Of a DNA stretch of 64,000 nucleotides, positions 25,652 through 33,732 are shown one piece after another; positions within the stretch are counted from its first letter, which is position 1; each line of letters starts with the position of its first letter. The notes beneath the pieces are model-generated. The model did not search any database, had not been told where the DNA came from, and saw nothing but the letters and a program-made list of their open reading frames with translations. A program made the translations under genes and the position numbers. Source of the stretch: Bacillota bacterium (GTDB taxonomy: Bacteria; Bacillota; Clostridia; Lachnospirales; Lachnospiraceae); NCBI GenBank assembly GCA_023421075.1, contig JAEZUM010000025.1, positions 62,001 to 126,000 of the forward strand, read 5' to 3'.

Positions 25652-28459
25652 ATGAGCGAGATGTACCAGTATAAAGGAACTAGGTGGTATAAATGTGATT
25701 TTCATATACACACAACAGCTAGCAAATGCTTTCAAGACCAAAATGTTACACCGGAACAATGGGTAAAGAATGCCATTGATAAAGGATTAAATTGTGTTGC
25801 AGTTACAGATCATAATAATGGTATGTCAGTTGATGAAATAAAGAAAGCAGCAAAGGACACCAATTTAACGGTTTTTCCTAGCGTTGAGATAACATGCGAT
25901 TCATCTAAAATCCATTTACTGATACTATTTGATACAGATAAATCATCGGCAGATATACGTGACTTTTTAGTTCGTGCTGACATACGAGCATGTGATTTTG
26001 GAAAACAAGAGGCGAGTACTACAAAAAGCATTTTTCAAATTGTTGATTTGGCAAAAACTGACGGAGCGATTGTAATACCTGCTCATATTGATGAACATAA
26101 TGGCCTAGGTTCAATCAGTGTAGAGAATTTAAAGAAATTATATAAAGAATACGATATCAATGCCGTACAAGTGGTTCATGAAGAATTTTTAGACCCTAAA
26201 ATTCAGATTAAAGAGAATAAAGAATTGAAGGAGTTATTCAATAAATACTATAATAATCCATCGCCTGCTATTGATGATGTTACATTAAAAGAGTGGTATA
26301 CACCAGTTAAATATGCTAAAGAAGATAATTTAGCTATTTTAACTTTTTCGGACAACCCACATGAGCCTAATAGCGCTAAACATGGTCTATGGGGCATTGG
26401 TAATCAATACACTTGGATTAAAATGGATGAGAATCCCTCTCTCGAAGGCTTGAGACAAGCTTTTTTACTCCCGGAATTTCGTATTAAAAATAAATTTGAG
26501 TGCCAAACAAAGCCTTATAGTAAACCTGCACTTTGGATCAAGTCTATAATAATTAAAAATACTACTATCACGGCTGAGGGTGAACCATTAGAAATCGAAT
26601 TTAGCCCTCAACTAAATGCGATTATTGGAGGAAGAGGAAGTGGTAAGTCGAGTATTTTAAGATTTATTAGAGGAGTCTTTAATAGAACAGTAGAACTAAA
26701 TGAACTAACAGAAATATTAAATGACCACAATGACTTTTATAAAAGGGAATCAGGAAGGCCTAAAAAAGGAGTGCTTACTGAGAAATCAATTATTGAAATT
26801 GAATTTGTCAGGAATGATATTTTACATAAAATTACTGCTTCAAACATTACAAGTTCAAGTAATCAGATGATACGGATTGATAGACTTGAAAAGAATGGTA
26901 ATTGGGAAGTTGTATCAGATGAGGGATATATTGATTTCTTTGAATATGAACATTATTCACAAAAACAAATTTATGAATTAGCACAAGCCCCAAATGCGTT
27001 GAGAGAGAGAATAGATAACGCTATTGAGGGATTAGAAAGATTAAAGCAAGATAGGGAACATCTTAAAAAACTGTTTCTGGAAAAATCAGCTGCTATTAGA
27101 ACAATCGATGTGTTGATGTCCGGAAAAGGTAAAATTGAAACCAGAATTAAGGATCTTGAAGAAAATATTAAAAAATTACAAGAGAGTGGTATTACTGAAC
27201 TTTTGACTGGAAAAGAAAAATACAATAAAGAAAGTGATTTAATAAAGGAATTTCAAACAGCAATTGAGGAAAGAAAAAATAGTATTTTAGAATTGACTCG
27301 AAATTTTGATTTACCTGACTTTGATTTATCAACATTTGAGGAAGATCATAAGAAAGCTTTGGAAGAACATACCCAAAATGTTAAATTTGAGTTCTCTAAT
27401 ATTAAAGATGAACTATTAAAACTGCATGAAAAAGTAAAGCGTTTAGAGAATGATTATAAGGAAGCTATAAACAGTTCTCAATGGAAAACTGACTTAGATA
27501 AGAATACTACAGAATTTAATAAGAAAAAAGAGGAACTTGAAAAAGAAGGTATCGATGCGATTTCAAGTTTTGAAAAATTTACATTGGAAAAAAATGATCT
27601 TATAAAGAACTTAGATGAAATAAAATCAAAAGAAATCACTCGAGAATCAGATATTCTTGAAAGAAGAAAACTTCAGAATGACTATATTAATTTATGTAAG
27701 AGTATTACTGATAAAAGACGTGAATTTCTTAAAATGATTATGACTGGAGATAAAATTAAAGTTAACATAAAACCATTTAGAAATAGAAATGATTTTGAAA
27801 GCCGATTTAGAAATTGTATTCAGAGAGAAAAAACAACTTTTCAAGCGGATATTGATTTGATGATGGATAACTGTTTTAAAGGGAATGTTGAGAAGAATAT
27901 AGAAGAATTCAGAGAAGTTATTTTAAAAATAAGAAGGAATGAAGAAATTAAAACTACGATCAGTGGACATTTTATTAAACTTATTAATTCGCTTAATGAT
28001 GCCCAAATCGATGAAATAGAATTAATGTTACCCGAAGATGAAATAGAAATTCAATATAAGCCTACAGCAGATGCATCTTTTAGATCCCTTTCCACTGCAT
28101 CAGCAGGTCAAAAGACCACCGCTATACTAACTTTTATATTATCATATGGTAATGTACCATTAATACTTGACCAACCCGAGGATGATTTAGATAATCGATT
28201 AGTATATGAATTAGTGGTTGATAGATTAAAGCTGGCTAAAGAAAAAAGACAACTTATTGTAGTAACTCATAATGCCAATATTCCTGTTAATGGTGACGCG
28301 GAGTATATTAATTCAATGGACTCCGAAAGTAGATTTTTAAAGGTTATTCAAAAAGGTACAGTTGAACAATCTTCAATAAAAAGTGAAATATGCCAAGTAA
28401 TGGAGGGTGGAGAGATTGCCTTTGAAATGAGGTCGAAGAGATATCATTTGATACGGTAA
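25652..28459 (+). CDS. PHP-domain / SMC-like ATPase (TrlF-like)
   Basis: A 935-aa protein. Residues 15-250 form a PHP phosphoesterase domain with metal ligands His18/His20 (FHIHTTAS), Asp53-His54 (TDHNN), Glu79, His145 (PAHID) and a late SDNPHEP. Residues 326-334 are a Walker A (GGRGSGKSS). A long charged coiled coil follows, then the ABC-type signature STASAGQKTTAIL, Walker B LILDQPEDDLD at about 837-847 and a switch His (VVTHNAN). This layout matches proteins labelled TrlF-family AAA-like ATPase. It predicts an ATP-gated phosphoesterase or nuclease. Start chosen after AAAGGAGAGG. Adjacent to AbiH and a recombinase remnant, so a defence role is inferred. Confidence 0.85.
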   Translation: MSEMYQYKGTRWYKCDFHIHTTASKCFQDQNVTPEQWVKNAIDKGLNCVAVTDHNNGMSVDEIKKAAKDTNLTVFPSVEITCDSSKIHLLILFDTDKSSADIRDFLVRADIRACDFGKQEASTTKSIFQIVDLAKTDGAIVIPAHIDEHNGLGSISVENLKKLYKEYDINAVQVVHEEFLDPKIQIKENKELKELFNKYYNNPSPAIDDVTLKEWYTPVKYAKEDNLAILTFSDNPHEPNSAKHGLWGIGNQYTWIKMDENPSLEGLRQAFLLPEFRIKNKFECQTKPYSKPALWIKSIIIKNTTITAEGEPLEIEFSPQLNAIIGGRGSGKSSILRFIRGVFNRTVELNELTEILNDHNDFYKRESGRPKKGVLTEKSIIEIEFVRNDILHKITASNITSSSNQMIRIDRLEKNGNWEVVSDEGYIDFFEYEHYSQKQIYELAQAPNALRERIDNAIEGLERLKQDREHLKKLFLEKSAAIRTIDVLMSGKGKIETRIKDLEENIKKLQESGITELLTGKEKYNKESDLIKEFQTAIEERKNSILELTRNFDLPDFDLSTFEEDHKKALEEHTQNVKFEFSNIKDELLKLHEKVKRLENDYKEAINSSQWKTDLDKNTTEFNKKKEELEKEGIDAISSFEKFTLEKNDLIKNLDEIKSKEITRESDILERRKLQNDYINLCKSITDKRREFLKMIMTGDKIKVNIKPFRNRNDFESRFRNCIQREKTTFQADIDLMMDNCFKGNVEKNIEEFREVILKIRRNEEIKTTISGHFIKLINSLNDAQIDEIELMLPEDEIEIQYKPTADASFRSLSTASAGQKTTAILTFILSYGNVPLILDQPEDDLDNRLVYELVVDRLKLAKEKRQLIVVTHNANIPVNGDAEYINSMDSESRFLKVIQKGTVEQSSIKSEICQVMEGGEIAFEMRSKRYHLIR

Positions 28460-28585
28460 ACTATTTTGTGGATATTCTTGGTACAATTAGAATGAATCTA
28501 TATGAAACCTCATATTAAAAGTATGTTTTGGACGGTGAACATGGGGAAGAGGCTTCTTATAGATGTATTTTATTACAAAACTAAA

Positions 28586-28614
28586 AATGTTGGGATATTT
28601 TGTATCCCAACATT
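28586..28614 (-). terminator. Terminator at the right edge of the island
   Basis: AATGTTGGGATA and its exact complement form a 12-bp stem with a 5-nt loop. On the minus strand it is followed by TTTTAG, so it ends the ABC transporter transcript. It may also act on the convergent PHP-ATPase transcript. It has no counterpart beside repeat copy A. Confidence 0.85.
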
Positions 28615-28621
28615 TATTATA

Positions 28622-28913
28622 GCTCTGTTATCTTGAGACCTTCTTCTCGAAATAGGTCAACAGCTTATATAATCCCGTCGCTACGATGCATAAAATTACG
28701 ATTGACATGATCACCCAATCCAGCTTAAATACCTGGCTGCCATAGATAATAAGATAACCAAGGCCTGCCTTAGCGGCAAGGAATTCTCCGATGATAACAC
28801 CGACCAGCGATAGTCCGATATTTACCTTCATCTGACTGATGATGGAGGGAATATTGCCCGGTAGGATTATTTTGAAGAGTACATCCTTCTTCTGACCGCC
28901 CAGAGTATAAATA
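28622..28913. repeat. 292-bp direct repeat, copy B (right end of island)
   Basis: Same sequence as 22245-22536 with five substitutions. It is the 3' end of the intact permease gene. All five substitutions are silent in the permease frame. Confidence 0.97.
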
Positions 28914-29452
28914 AGTTTAACCTTATCCTCCTCAACCTCTTTAAAATTCGAATAAAGAGTGATCACTGTACCGAAGATGGCAACCGATACAGCGGCTACG
29001 ATAATCGTCTTTACGTTATTTCCAAGCCAAACGATGAAGACCGGAGCCAGTGCTGATTTAGGAAGGCTGTTCAATACAATCAGGTATGGCTCCAGCACCT
29101 TAGAGATGCTGCGGTTCCACCATAGCACGATCGCCATGAGAATTCCCAGTACATTAACTAAGAAGAAGCTGCCCAACGTCTCAAGCAATGTTATACCGAC
29201 ATGATAGAGGAGTTGACCTGAGACAGTCATCTGTACAATGGTCTTCATTACTCTGGATGGGCTGGAGAATATGAAGGAATTCAATATCCCCAGTCTTGCG
29301 GTTACCTCCCAGGTCAAGACAAAGCTGAGAAGGATTAGAATCTGATAAAACCGCACCCAACGAAGATGCAGTTTATGTTTTCTTATATAATCCTGTTGAG
29401 CAGCGGAGACGTTCAGGCTTTCACCTTCTACTTTACTTTTCTTCCTGCTCAT
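28628..29452 (-). CDS. ABC transporter permease (SsuC/TauC/ThiX-like)
   Basis: A 274-aa membrane permease with five to six helices (first: QILILLSFVLTWEVTARLGIL). The cytoplasmic coupling region is YTLGGQKKDVLFKIILPGNIPSI near residues 182-204. This is the BPD_transp_1 fold used for nitrate, sulfonate, taurine or thiamine-precursor uptake. Its start overlaps the ATPase gene by 20 nt, so the two are co-translated. The last 95 codons lie in repeat copy B at the island boundary, yet the protein is full length. No substrate-binding protein gene is adjacent in the window. Substrate unknown. Confidence 0.92.
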   Translation of the reverse strand: MSRKKSKVEGESLNVSAAQQDYIRKHKLHLRWVRFYQILILLSFVLTWEVTARLGILNSFIFSSPSRVMKTIVQMTVSGQLLYHVGITLLETLGSFFLVNVLGILMAIVLWWNRSISKVLEPYLIVLNSLPKSALAPVFIVWLGNNVKTIIVAAVSVAIFGTVITLYSNFKEVEEDKVKLIYTLGGQKKDVLFKIILPGNIPSIISQMKVNIGLSLVGVIIGEFLAAKAGLGYLIIYGSQVFKLDWVIMSIVILCIVATGLYKLLTYFEKKVSR

Positions 29453-30212
29453 GATGAGTTAACTCCTTCCATATTAGATTAAAATACTCCTGGAATTCCG
29501 GAGCACTCCGACTGGTGAAGGGTGTCCGGTCCGGAATAGACAGCTTAATGTCAAATACCCGTTTCACCGTACCGGGTCTTTGGGATAAAACAATTACTCG
29601 GTCCGCCATGGAGATGGCTTCGGGGATATCATGAGTGATTAAGATTGCTGTTTTCTTTTCTTTACGAATAATACCCCAGATATCATCCGCTACCTCCAAC
29701 CGCGTCTGATAATCCAGGGCAGAAAAGGGTTCATCCAAAAGAAGGATATCCGGCTCCAGTAGAAGAGTCCGGATCAGAGCGGCCCTCTGCCTCATACCAC
29801 CGGAGAGCTTGGAGGGGTGAGAATTTTGAAAGGTGATAAGGCCATAAGTGTTAAGCAATTCATTTATTTGAACATAGCTGTTCTCCGACAACTTATGCTG
29901 TATTTCCAGACCTAAGGTGACATTCTTTAGCGTGTTGCGCCACTCCAGCAGCTGGTCCTTCTGAAGCATATAACCAATGTTTTTGCCGGAGGATTTTATG
30001 TCCTTGTCATTGATATACAAAAGTCCGCTACTGGGTTCGATCAATCCTGCTATCAGTGAAAGCAGAGTAGATTTGCCACATCCGCTGGGTCCTACGATAC
30101 TTAAGAACTCCCCCTCCTCCACATGAAAAGAAACATCGAATAGTGCCGGTGTTTCCCCTTCGAGACTATGATAGGTGTAGCTGAGGTGATCTATTTTGAG
30201 TAATTCGCCCAT
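29433..30212 (-). CDS. ABC transporter ATP-binding protein (SsuB/TauB-like)
   Basis: A 259-aa ATPase. Walker A is GPSGCGKST, the Q-loop MLQKDQLLEWRNTLKN, the signature LSGGMRQRAALIR, Walker B ILLLDEPFSALD and the switch ITHDIPEA. This matches the nitrate/sulfonate/taurine class. I chose the ATG at 30210-30212, 7 nt after GGAGGT; an ATG 15 nt earlier overlaps that binding site. It energises the permease whose gene overlaps it. The pair is divergent from the glycine cleavage operon, and whether it serves amino-acid or cofactor uptake cannot be told. Confidence 0.93.
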   Translation of the reverse strand: MGELLKIDHLSYTYHSLEGETPALFDVSFHVEEGEFLSIVGPSGCGKSTLLSLIAGLIEPSSGLLYINDKDIKSSGKNIGYMLQKDQLLEWRNTLKNVTLGLEIQHKLSENSYVQINELLNTYGLITFQNSHPSKLSGGMRQRAALIRTLLLEPDILLLDEPFSALDYQTRLEVADDIWGIIRKEKKTAILITHDIPEAISMADRVIVLSQRPGTVKRVFDIKLSIPDRTPFTSRSAPEFQEYFNLIWKELTHHEQEEK

Positions 30213-30357
30213 AGGTGTTACCTCCATTCTTGCTTATACAGTATTATATGACAGGGCTATATAGAGGTTCCATAAGGGAATGGAATGTTGTAATAATGCA
30301 GAGTACGGAGGATAGGCAATCCATGGATCGGCAGGGCATGTATTGCTGAGTTCAGGA

Positions 30358-30386
30358 TTGACTTTAGGTGAACGAAATACTATAAT
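30358..30386 (+). promoter_or_regulatory. Promoter of the glycine cleavage operon
   Basis: TTGACT (30358-30363) and TATAAT (30381-30386) with a 17-nt spacer, about 40 nt before the glycine riboswitch. Confidence 0.85.
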
Positions 30387-30427
30387 ATTCATATAATAAA
30401 CCTGTGGTAATTACAGGAATAATTGTC

Positions 30428-30611
30428 GGATGAAGGATTTGGGAGAGACCGTCAGTATAGGAGGCGGCGCCGAAGGGGAATGCGAAAACTCTCAGGCAAA
30501 AGGACCAGATCTGGACGATACTCTGGAAAGCGATTTGGCACCGAAGAAGCAATTTTCTGTTCCTTTTTATGAGGGTAAGGACAGGGGAGAATCTTTCAGG
30601 TAAACCAACAG
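30428..30611 (+). ncRNA. Tandem glycine riboswitch
   Basis: Two consecutive aptamers. The first has GGGAGAGACC, CCGAAGGGGAA, ACTCTCAGGCAAAAGGACC and CTCTGGAAAG. The second has GGCACCGAAGAAGCAA, ATCTTTCAGGTAAACC and ACAGAGG. These are the conserved blocks of the gcvT-type glycine riboswitch, which turns on glycine degradation when glycine is abundant. The second aptamer runs directly into a terminator stem (next feature), which is the expression platform. Confidence 0.95.
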
Positions 30612-30644
30612 AGGCGTATTGATTTATTCAGTACGTCTTTTTTT
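30612..30644 (+). terminator. Riboswitch-controlled terminator
   Basis: AGGCGTATTGA pairs with TCAGTACGTCT over 11 bp with two wobbles, followed by seven T. Its 5' arm overlaps the closing part of the second glycine aptamer, so glycine binding should block termination. Confidence 0.88.
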
Positions 30645-30744
30645 AATGCGCAAATGGGAACAATCTACGCATAAATAAGAAAAGGCGTATCTCAAATCGC
30701 CATAGACTCTTATGTGGTGAAAGCAAGAAGAATGGGAGGTTACG

Positions 30745-31875
30745 ATGGAAAGGAAAACTCATCTTTACGACTGTCATGTCAAGGCAGCGGGTAAGATCGT
30801 GCCCTTTGCCGGCTATCTTTTGCCGGTTCAGTACGAGACAGGAGTTATCAATGAGCATATGGCGGTAAGAAATGCTGCCGGCTTATTTGATGTATCCCAT
30901 ATGGGTGAAGTACTGCTTAAGGGGAGGGACGCACTGAAAAATGTGCAAAACCTAGTTTGTAATGATTGCGGAACTATGTATGACGGACAGGTCAAATACA
31001 GCCCAATGTGCAATGAGAGCGGTGGTGTTGTTGACGATCTGCTGGTCTATCAGAAGAATAAGGAGGAATATCTGATCGTAATTAATGCAGCGAACCGATA
31101 TAAGGATGTGGAATGGATGAAGTCGCATCTGATCGGAGAGGTGGATTTTGCGGATATCTCAGATGATATCTCACAATTAGCTCTTCAGGGACCAAGATCA
31201 AAGGAAATCTTATGTAAGCTGACCGAGGAAGAGCAGCTCCCGGTGAAATATTACAGCTTCAGAGAGGAGGTCCTGATTGCGGGAATCCCTTGCCTCGTAT
31301 CAAAGACCGGTTATACCGGTGAAGATGGGTATGAGCTGTATTGCAGGAATGAGGAGGCAGCAAGGCTGTGGCAGGTTCTTCTGGAGGCGGGTAATTATGA
31401 CCTGGATAGCAACTGCAAGAAGGCGGATTCTGCCGAGGATTATGTACTAATTCCCTGTGGGCTTGGAGCAAGAGATACGTTACGACTGGAGGCAGCAATG
31501 CCCTTATATGGACATGAGATGGACGATACAATATCACCTCTTGAGACCGGTCTAGGCTTTGCAGTAAAGACAGAGAAAGAGGATTTCATCGGCAAAGAAG
31601 GAATTCTCTCCAGGGGTACACCGACAAGGACTAGAATCGGGCTGGATATTACGGGTAGAGGAATCGCAAGAGAGGCTTGCCCGGTATATTATAATAACGA
31701 GCAAATCGGTATGACCACCTCCGGGACCCATTGCCCTTATCTGGGCCGTCCGGTGGCAATGGCTCTTGTGAACACGGAGTACAGTGCTTTGGGAACTCAG
31801 GTCGAGGTGGAGGTAAGAGGAAGAAGAATTACTGCAGAGGTCGTTGCCCTTCCCTTCTATAAACGAGCGAAATAA
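30745..31875 (+). CDS. gcvT: Aminomethyltransferase (glycine cleavage T protein)
   Basis: A 376-aa T protein. It takes the aminomethyl group from lipoylated GcvH and passes the one-carbon unit to tetrahydrofolate, releasing ammonia. Family motifs are FAGYLLPVQYE, RNAAGLFDVSHMGEV, LALQGPRS, SKTGYTGEDGYELY and LGARDTLRLEAAMPLYGHEM. The length is normal. The start has GGGAGG upstream. It is the first gene of the riboswitch-controlled operon gcvT-gcvH-gcvPA-gcvPB, so all components except the shared lipoamide enzymes are together. Confidence 0.97.
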   Translation: MERKTHLYDCHVKAAGKIVPFAGYLLPVQYETGVINEHMAVRNAAGLFDVSHMGEVLLKGRDALKNVQNLVCNDCGTMYDGQVKYSPMCNESGGVVDDLLVYQKNKEEYLIVINAANRYKDVEWMKSHLIGEVDFADISDDISQLALQGPRSKEILCKLTEEEQLPVKYYSFREEVLIAGIPCLVSKTGYTGEDGYELYCRNEEAARLWQVLLEAGNYDLDSNCKKADSAEDYVLIPCGLGARDTLRLEAAMPLYGHEMDDTISPLETGLGFAVKTEKEDFIGKEGILSRGTPTRTRIGLDITGRGIAREACPVYYNNEQIGMTTSGTHCPYLGRPVAMALVNTEYSALGTQVEVEVRGRRITAEVVALPFYKRAK

Positions 31876-32028
31876 TGAATGATTTTATCGATTCATTACA
31901 ATGATATAAGAAATAGGATTTATCATCTACAGGGTTATGGTTATTCATGGAATGAAGTATTCCATGAGAGGGAATGAAATCATAATGTATCTGTTAAGAT
32001 ACAAAATAATATTTGGAGGTTAATCGAA

Positions 32029-32391
32029 ATGAAAGAATTATTATTTGCAAAATCACATGAATGGGTTCAGTTTAGTAATGCTACCACAGCGAAGGTTGGT
32101 ATCTCCGATTATGCACAGAAGCAGCTTGGAGATCTGGTATTCATTAATCTGCCGGAAGTAGGAGATGAGGTTGTGGCAGGGGAGGAATTCGCAGATGTAG
32201 AGTCCGTTAAGGCGGTATCCAGTGTCTATAGCCCTGTAACCGGCACAGTAAAAGCGATTAATGAAGAGCTCTTAGATCATCCGGAATTGATTAATTCTGA
32301 TGCATATGATGCATGGTTAATCGAGGTTGAGGAGATCACTGACCAATCCGATCTATTATCCGAGAAGGAATATAATGAGTTAAATTCATAA
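32029..32391 (+). CDS. gcvH: Glycine cleavage system H protein
   Basis: A 120-aa lipoyl carrier. The lipoylated lysine is Lys61 in VESVKAVSSVYSPVTG, the canonical site. The early SHEWVQ and GISDYAQKQLGDLVFINLP are hallmarks. It shuttles the aminomethyl intermediate between GcvP, GcvT and the dihydrolipoyl dehydrogenase. The start has TTGGAGG. A 153-nt spacer separates it from gcvT without a clear terminator. A lipoate ligase gene downstream in the cluster probably supplies its cofactor. Confidence 0.97.
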   Translation: MKELLFAKSHEWVQFSNATTAKVGISDYAQKQLGDLVFINLPEVGDEVVAGEEFADVESVKAVSSVYSPVTGTVKAINEELLDHPELINSDAYDAWLIEVEEITDQSDLLSEKEYNELNS

Positions 32392-32403
32392 GGAGGTAGC
32401 TGT

Positions 32404-33732
32404 ATGGGCACCTATGTACCTAATACGTTACAGGAACAACAGGAGATGTTAAAGGCCATCGGCTATGAGGACATCCGCGACCTGTTTAAAGCAATTCCGA
32501 AGGAGGTCTATCTGGAGAATGGTCTAAAGCTGAAGAAAGGCTTGTCCGAGTTCGAGGTTCGAAGAAGGATGAACGGGATTGCTGCTAAGAATCGAGTATA
32601 TCATTCGATCTTTCGAGGAGCCGGCGCATACAATCATTACATTCCTTCCATTGTTAGTCAGATTACCTCCAAGGAGGAATTTGTTACCGCTTATACACCT
32701 TATCAGGCGGAGATCAGTCAGGGTATTTTGCAGTCTATCTTTGAATATCAGAGTATGATTTGTAAGCTGACCGGAATGGATGTATCCAATGCCTCTGTTT
32801 ATGACGGGGCTACTGCTGCAGCAGAAGCTGTGATTATGTGTAAGGAGCGCAAGCTTAAGAAAGCGATTATCTCTGCAACCGTTCATCCGCAGACAATCGA
32901 AACCATTGTTACCTATTGTGGTGGTACGGATGTTGAAGTGGTGATTGCACCGGAGAAGGAAGGAAGAACGGATCTGGAGCAGTTGAAGACGTTGATTGAT
33001 AATGAGACTGCATGTGTATTAATTCAACAGCCGAATTTCTATGGTTTACTGGAAGACGGTGAAGGAGTAGGAGAACTTACTGCCGGAACCGATGTGAAAT
33101 ATATTATGAGCTGCAATCCCATATCACTGGGACTTCTGAAAACACCGATTGAATACGGAGCAGACATTGCTGTCGGCGAAGGTCAGCCTCTTGGTATTCC
33201 TTTATCCTTCGGAGGACCTTATCTTGGTTTTATGGCAACGACAGAGAAGCTGATGAGAAGACTCCCCGGTCGTATTGTCGGAGAGACTATAGATAACAAG
33301 GGAAATCGGACCTTTGTACTGACACTGCAGGCGAGAGAGCAGCATATCCGCAGAGAGAAGGCGTCCAGTAATATCTGTTCCAATCAGGCACTCTGTGCCA
33401 TGACAGCAGCGGTATATCTGGATGCTATGGGCAGTAGAGGCTTGCAGCAGGCAGCAGAGCTGTCCATGTCCAAGGCTCATTATCTTGCTGAGCAGATCTG
33501 TGGGCTGGAGGGCTTCACAATGCGATATAACGGTGAATATTTCAACGAGTTTGTCACCGGCTTTACCGGTGATGTGGATAAACTGCTGGAAGGATTGGCA
33601 CAGCGTGGAATTCTTGGCGGTTATCCTCTGACCGGAGAGCATCGCGGTGATATTCTCTGGTGTGCGACAGAGATGAATACCAAGGAAGAGATGGATGATC
33701 TGATTTCTGCAATAAAGGAGGTGCTTGCGTGA
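32404..33732 (+). CDS. gcvPA: Glycine dehydrogenase (decarboxylating) subunit 1
   Basis: A 442-aa alpha half of the two-subunit P protein found in many anaerobes and Gram-positives. It shows MNGIAAKNRVYHSIFRGAGAYNHY-type N-terminal sequence, PYQAEISQGILQSIFEYQSM and SCNPISLGLLKTP, all typical. With GcvPB it forms the pyridoxal-phosphate enzyme that decarboxylates glycine and loads GcvH; this subunit lacks the PLP lysine. The start follows AAGGAGGTAGCTGT. Its TGA overlaps the start of gcvPB. Confidence 0.97.
   Translation: MGTYVPNTLQEQQEMLKAIGYEDIRDLFKAIPKEVYLENGLKLKKGLSEFEVRRRMNGIAAKNRVYHSIFRGAGAYNHYIPSIVSQITSKEEFVTAYTPYQAEISQGILQSIFEYQSMICKLTGMDVSNASVYDGATAAAEAVIMCKERKLKKAIISATVHPQTIETIVTYCGGTDVEVVIAPEKEGRTDLEQLKTLIDNETACVLIQQPNFYGLLEDGEGVGELTAGTDVKYIMSCNPISLGLLKTPIEYGADIAVGEGQPLGIPLSFGGPYLGFMATTEKLMRRLPGRIVGETIDNKGNRTFVLTLQAREQHIRREKASSNICSNQALCAMTAAVYLDAMGSRGLQQAAELSMSKAHYLAEQICGLEGFTMRYNGEYFNEFVTGFTGDVDKLLEGLAQRGILGGYPLTGEHRGDILWCATEMNTKEEMDDLISAIKEVLA

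Larger units (their letters stand above)
22537..28621. mobile_element. AT-rich genomic island between the two direct repeats
   Basis: About 6.1 kb flanked by the 292-bp repeat. It contains a dead serine recombinase, an AbiH-like gene, a small HNH-like gene, a broken membrane-protein gene and a large PHP-ATPase gene. Base composition is visibly more A/T-rich than the flanking glycan, chemotaxis and glycine-cleavage genes, and codon use shifts to AAA, ATA and TTA, a sign of transfer. It is inserted in, or beside, an ABC permease gene that nevertheless remains intact at the right end. Confidence 0.85.

Noticed and set aside
22537..28621. The island as a prophage
   Set aside because: No capsid, terminase, tail or lysis gene is present; the content fits a small integrative defence island.
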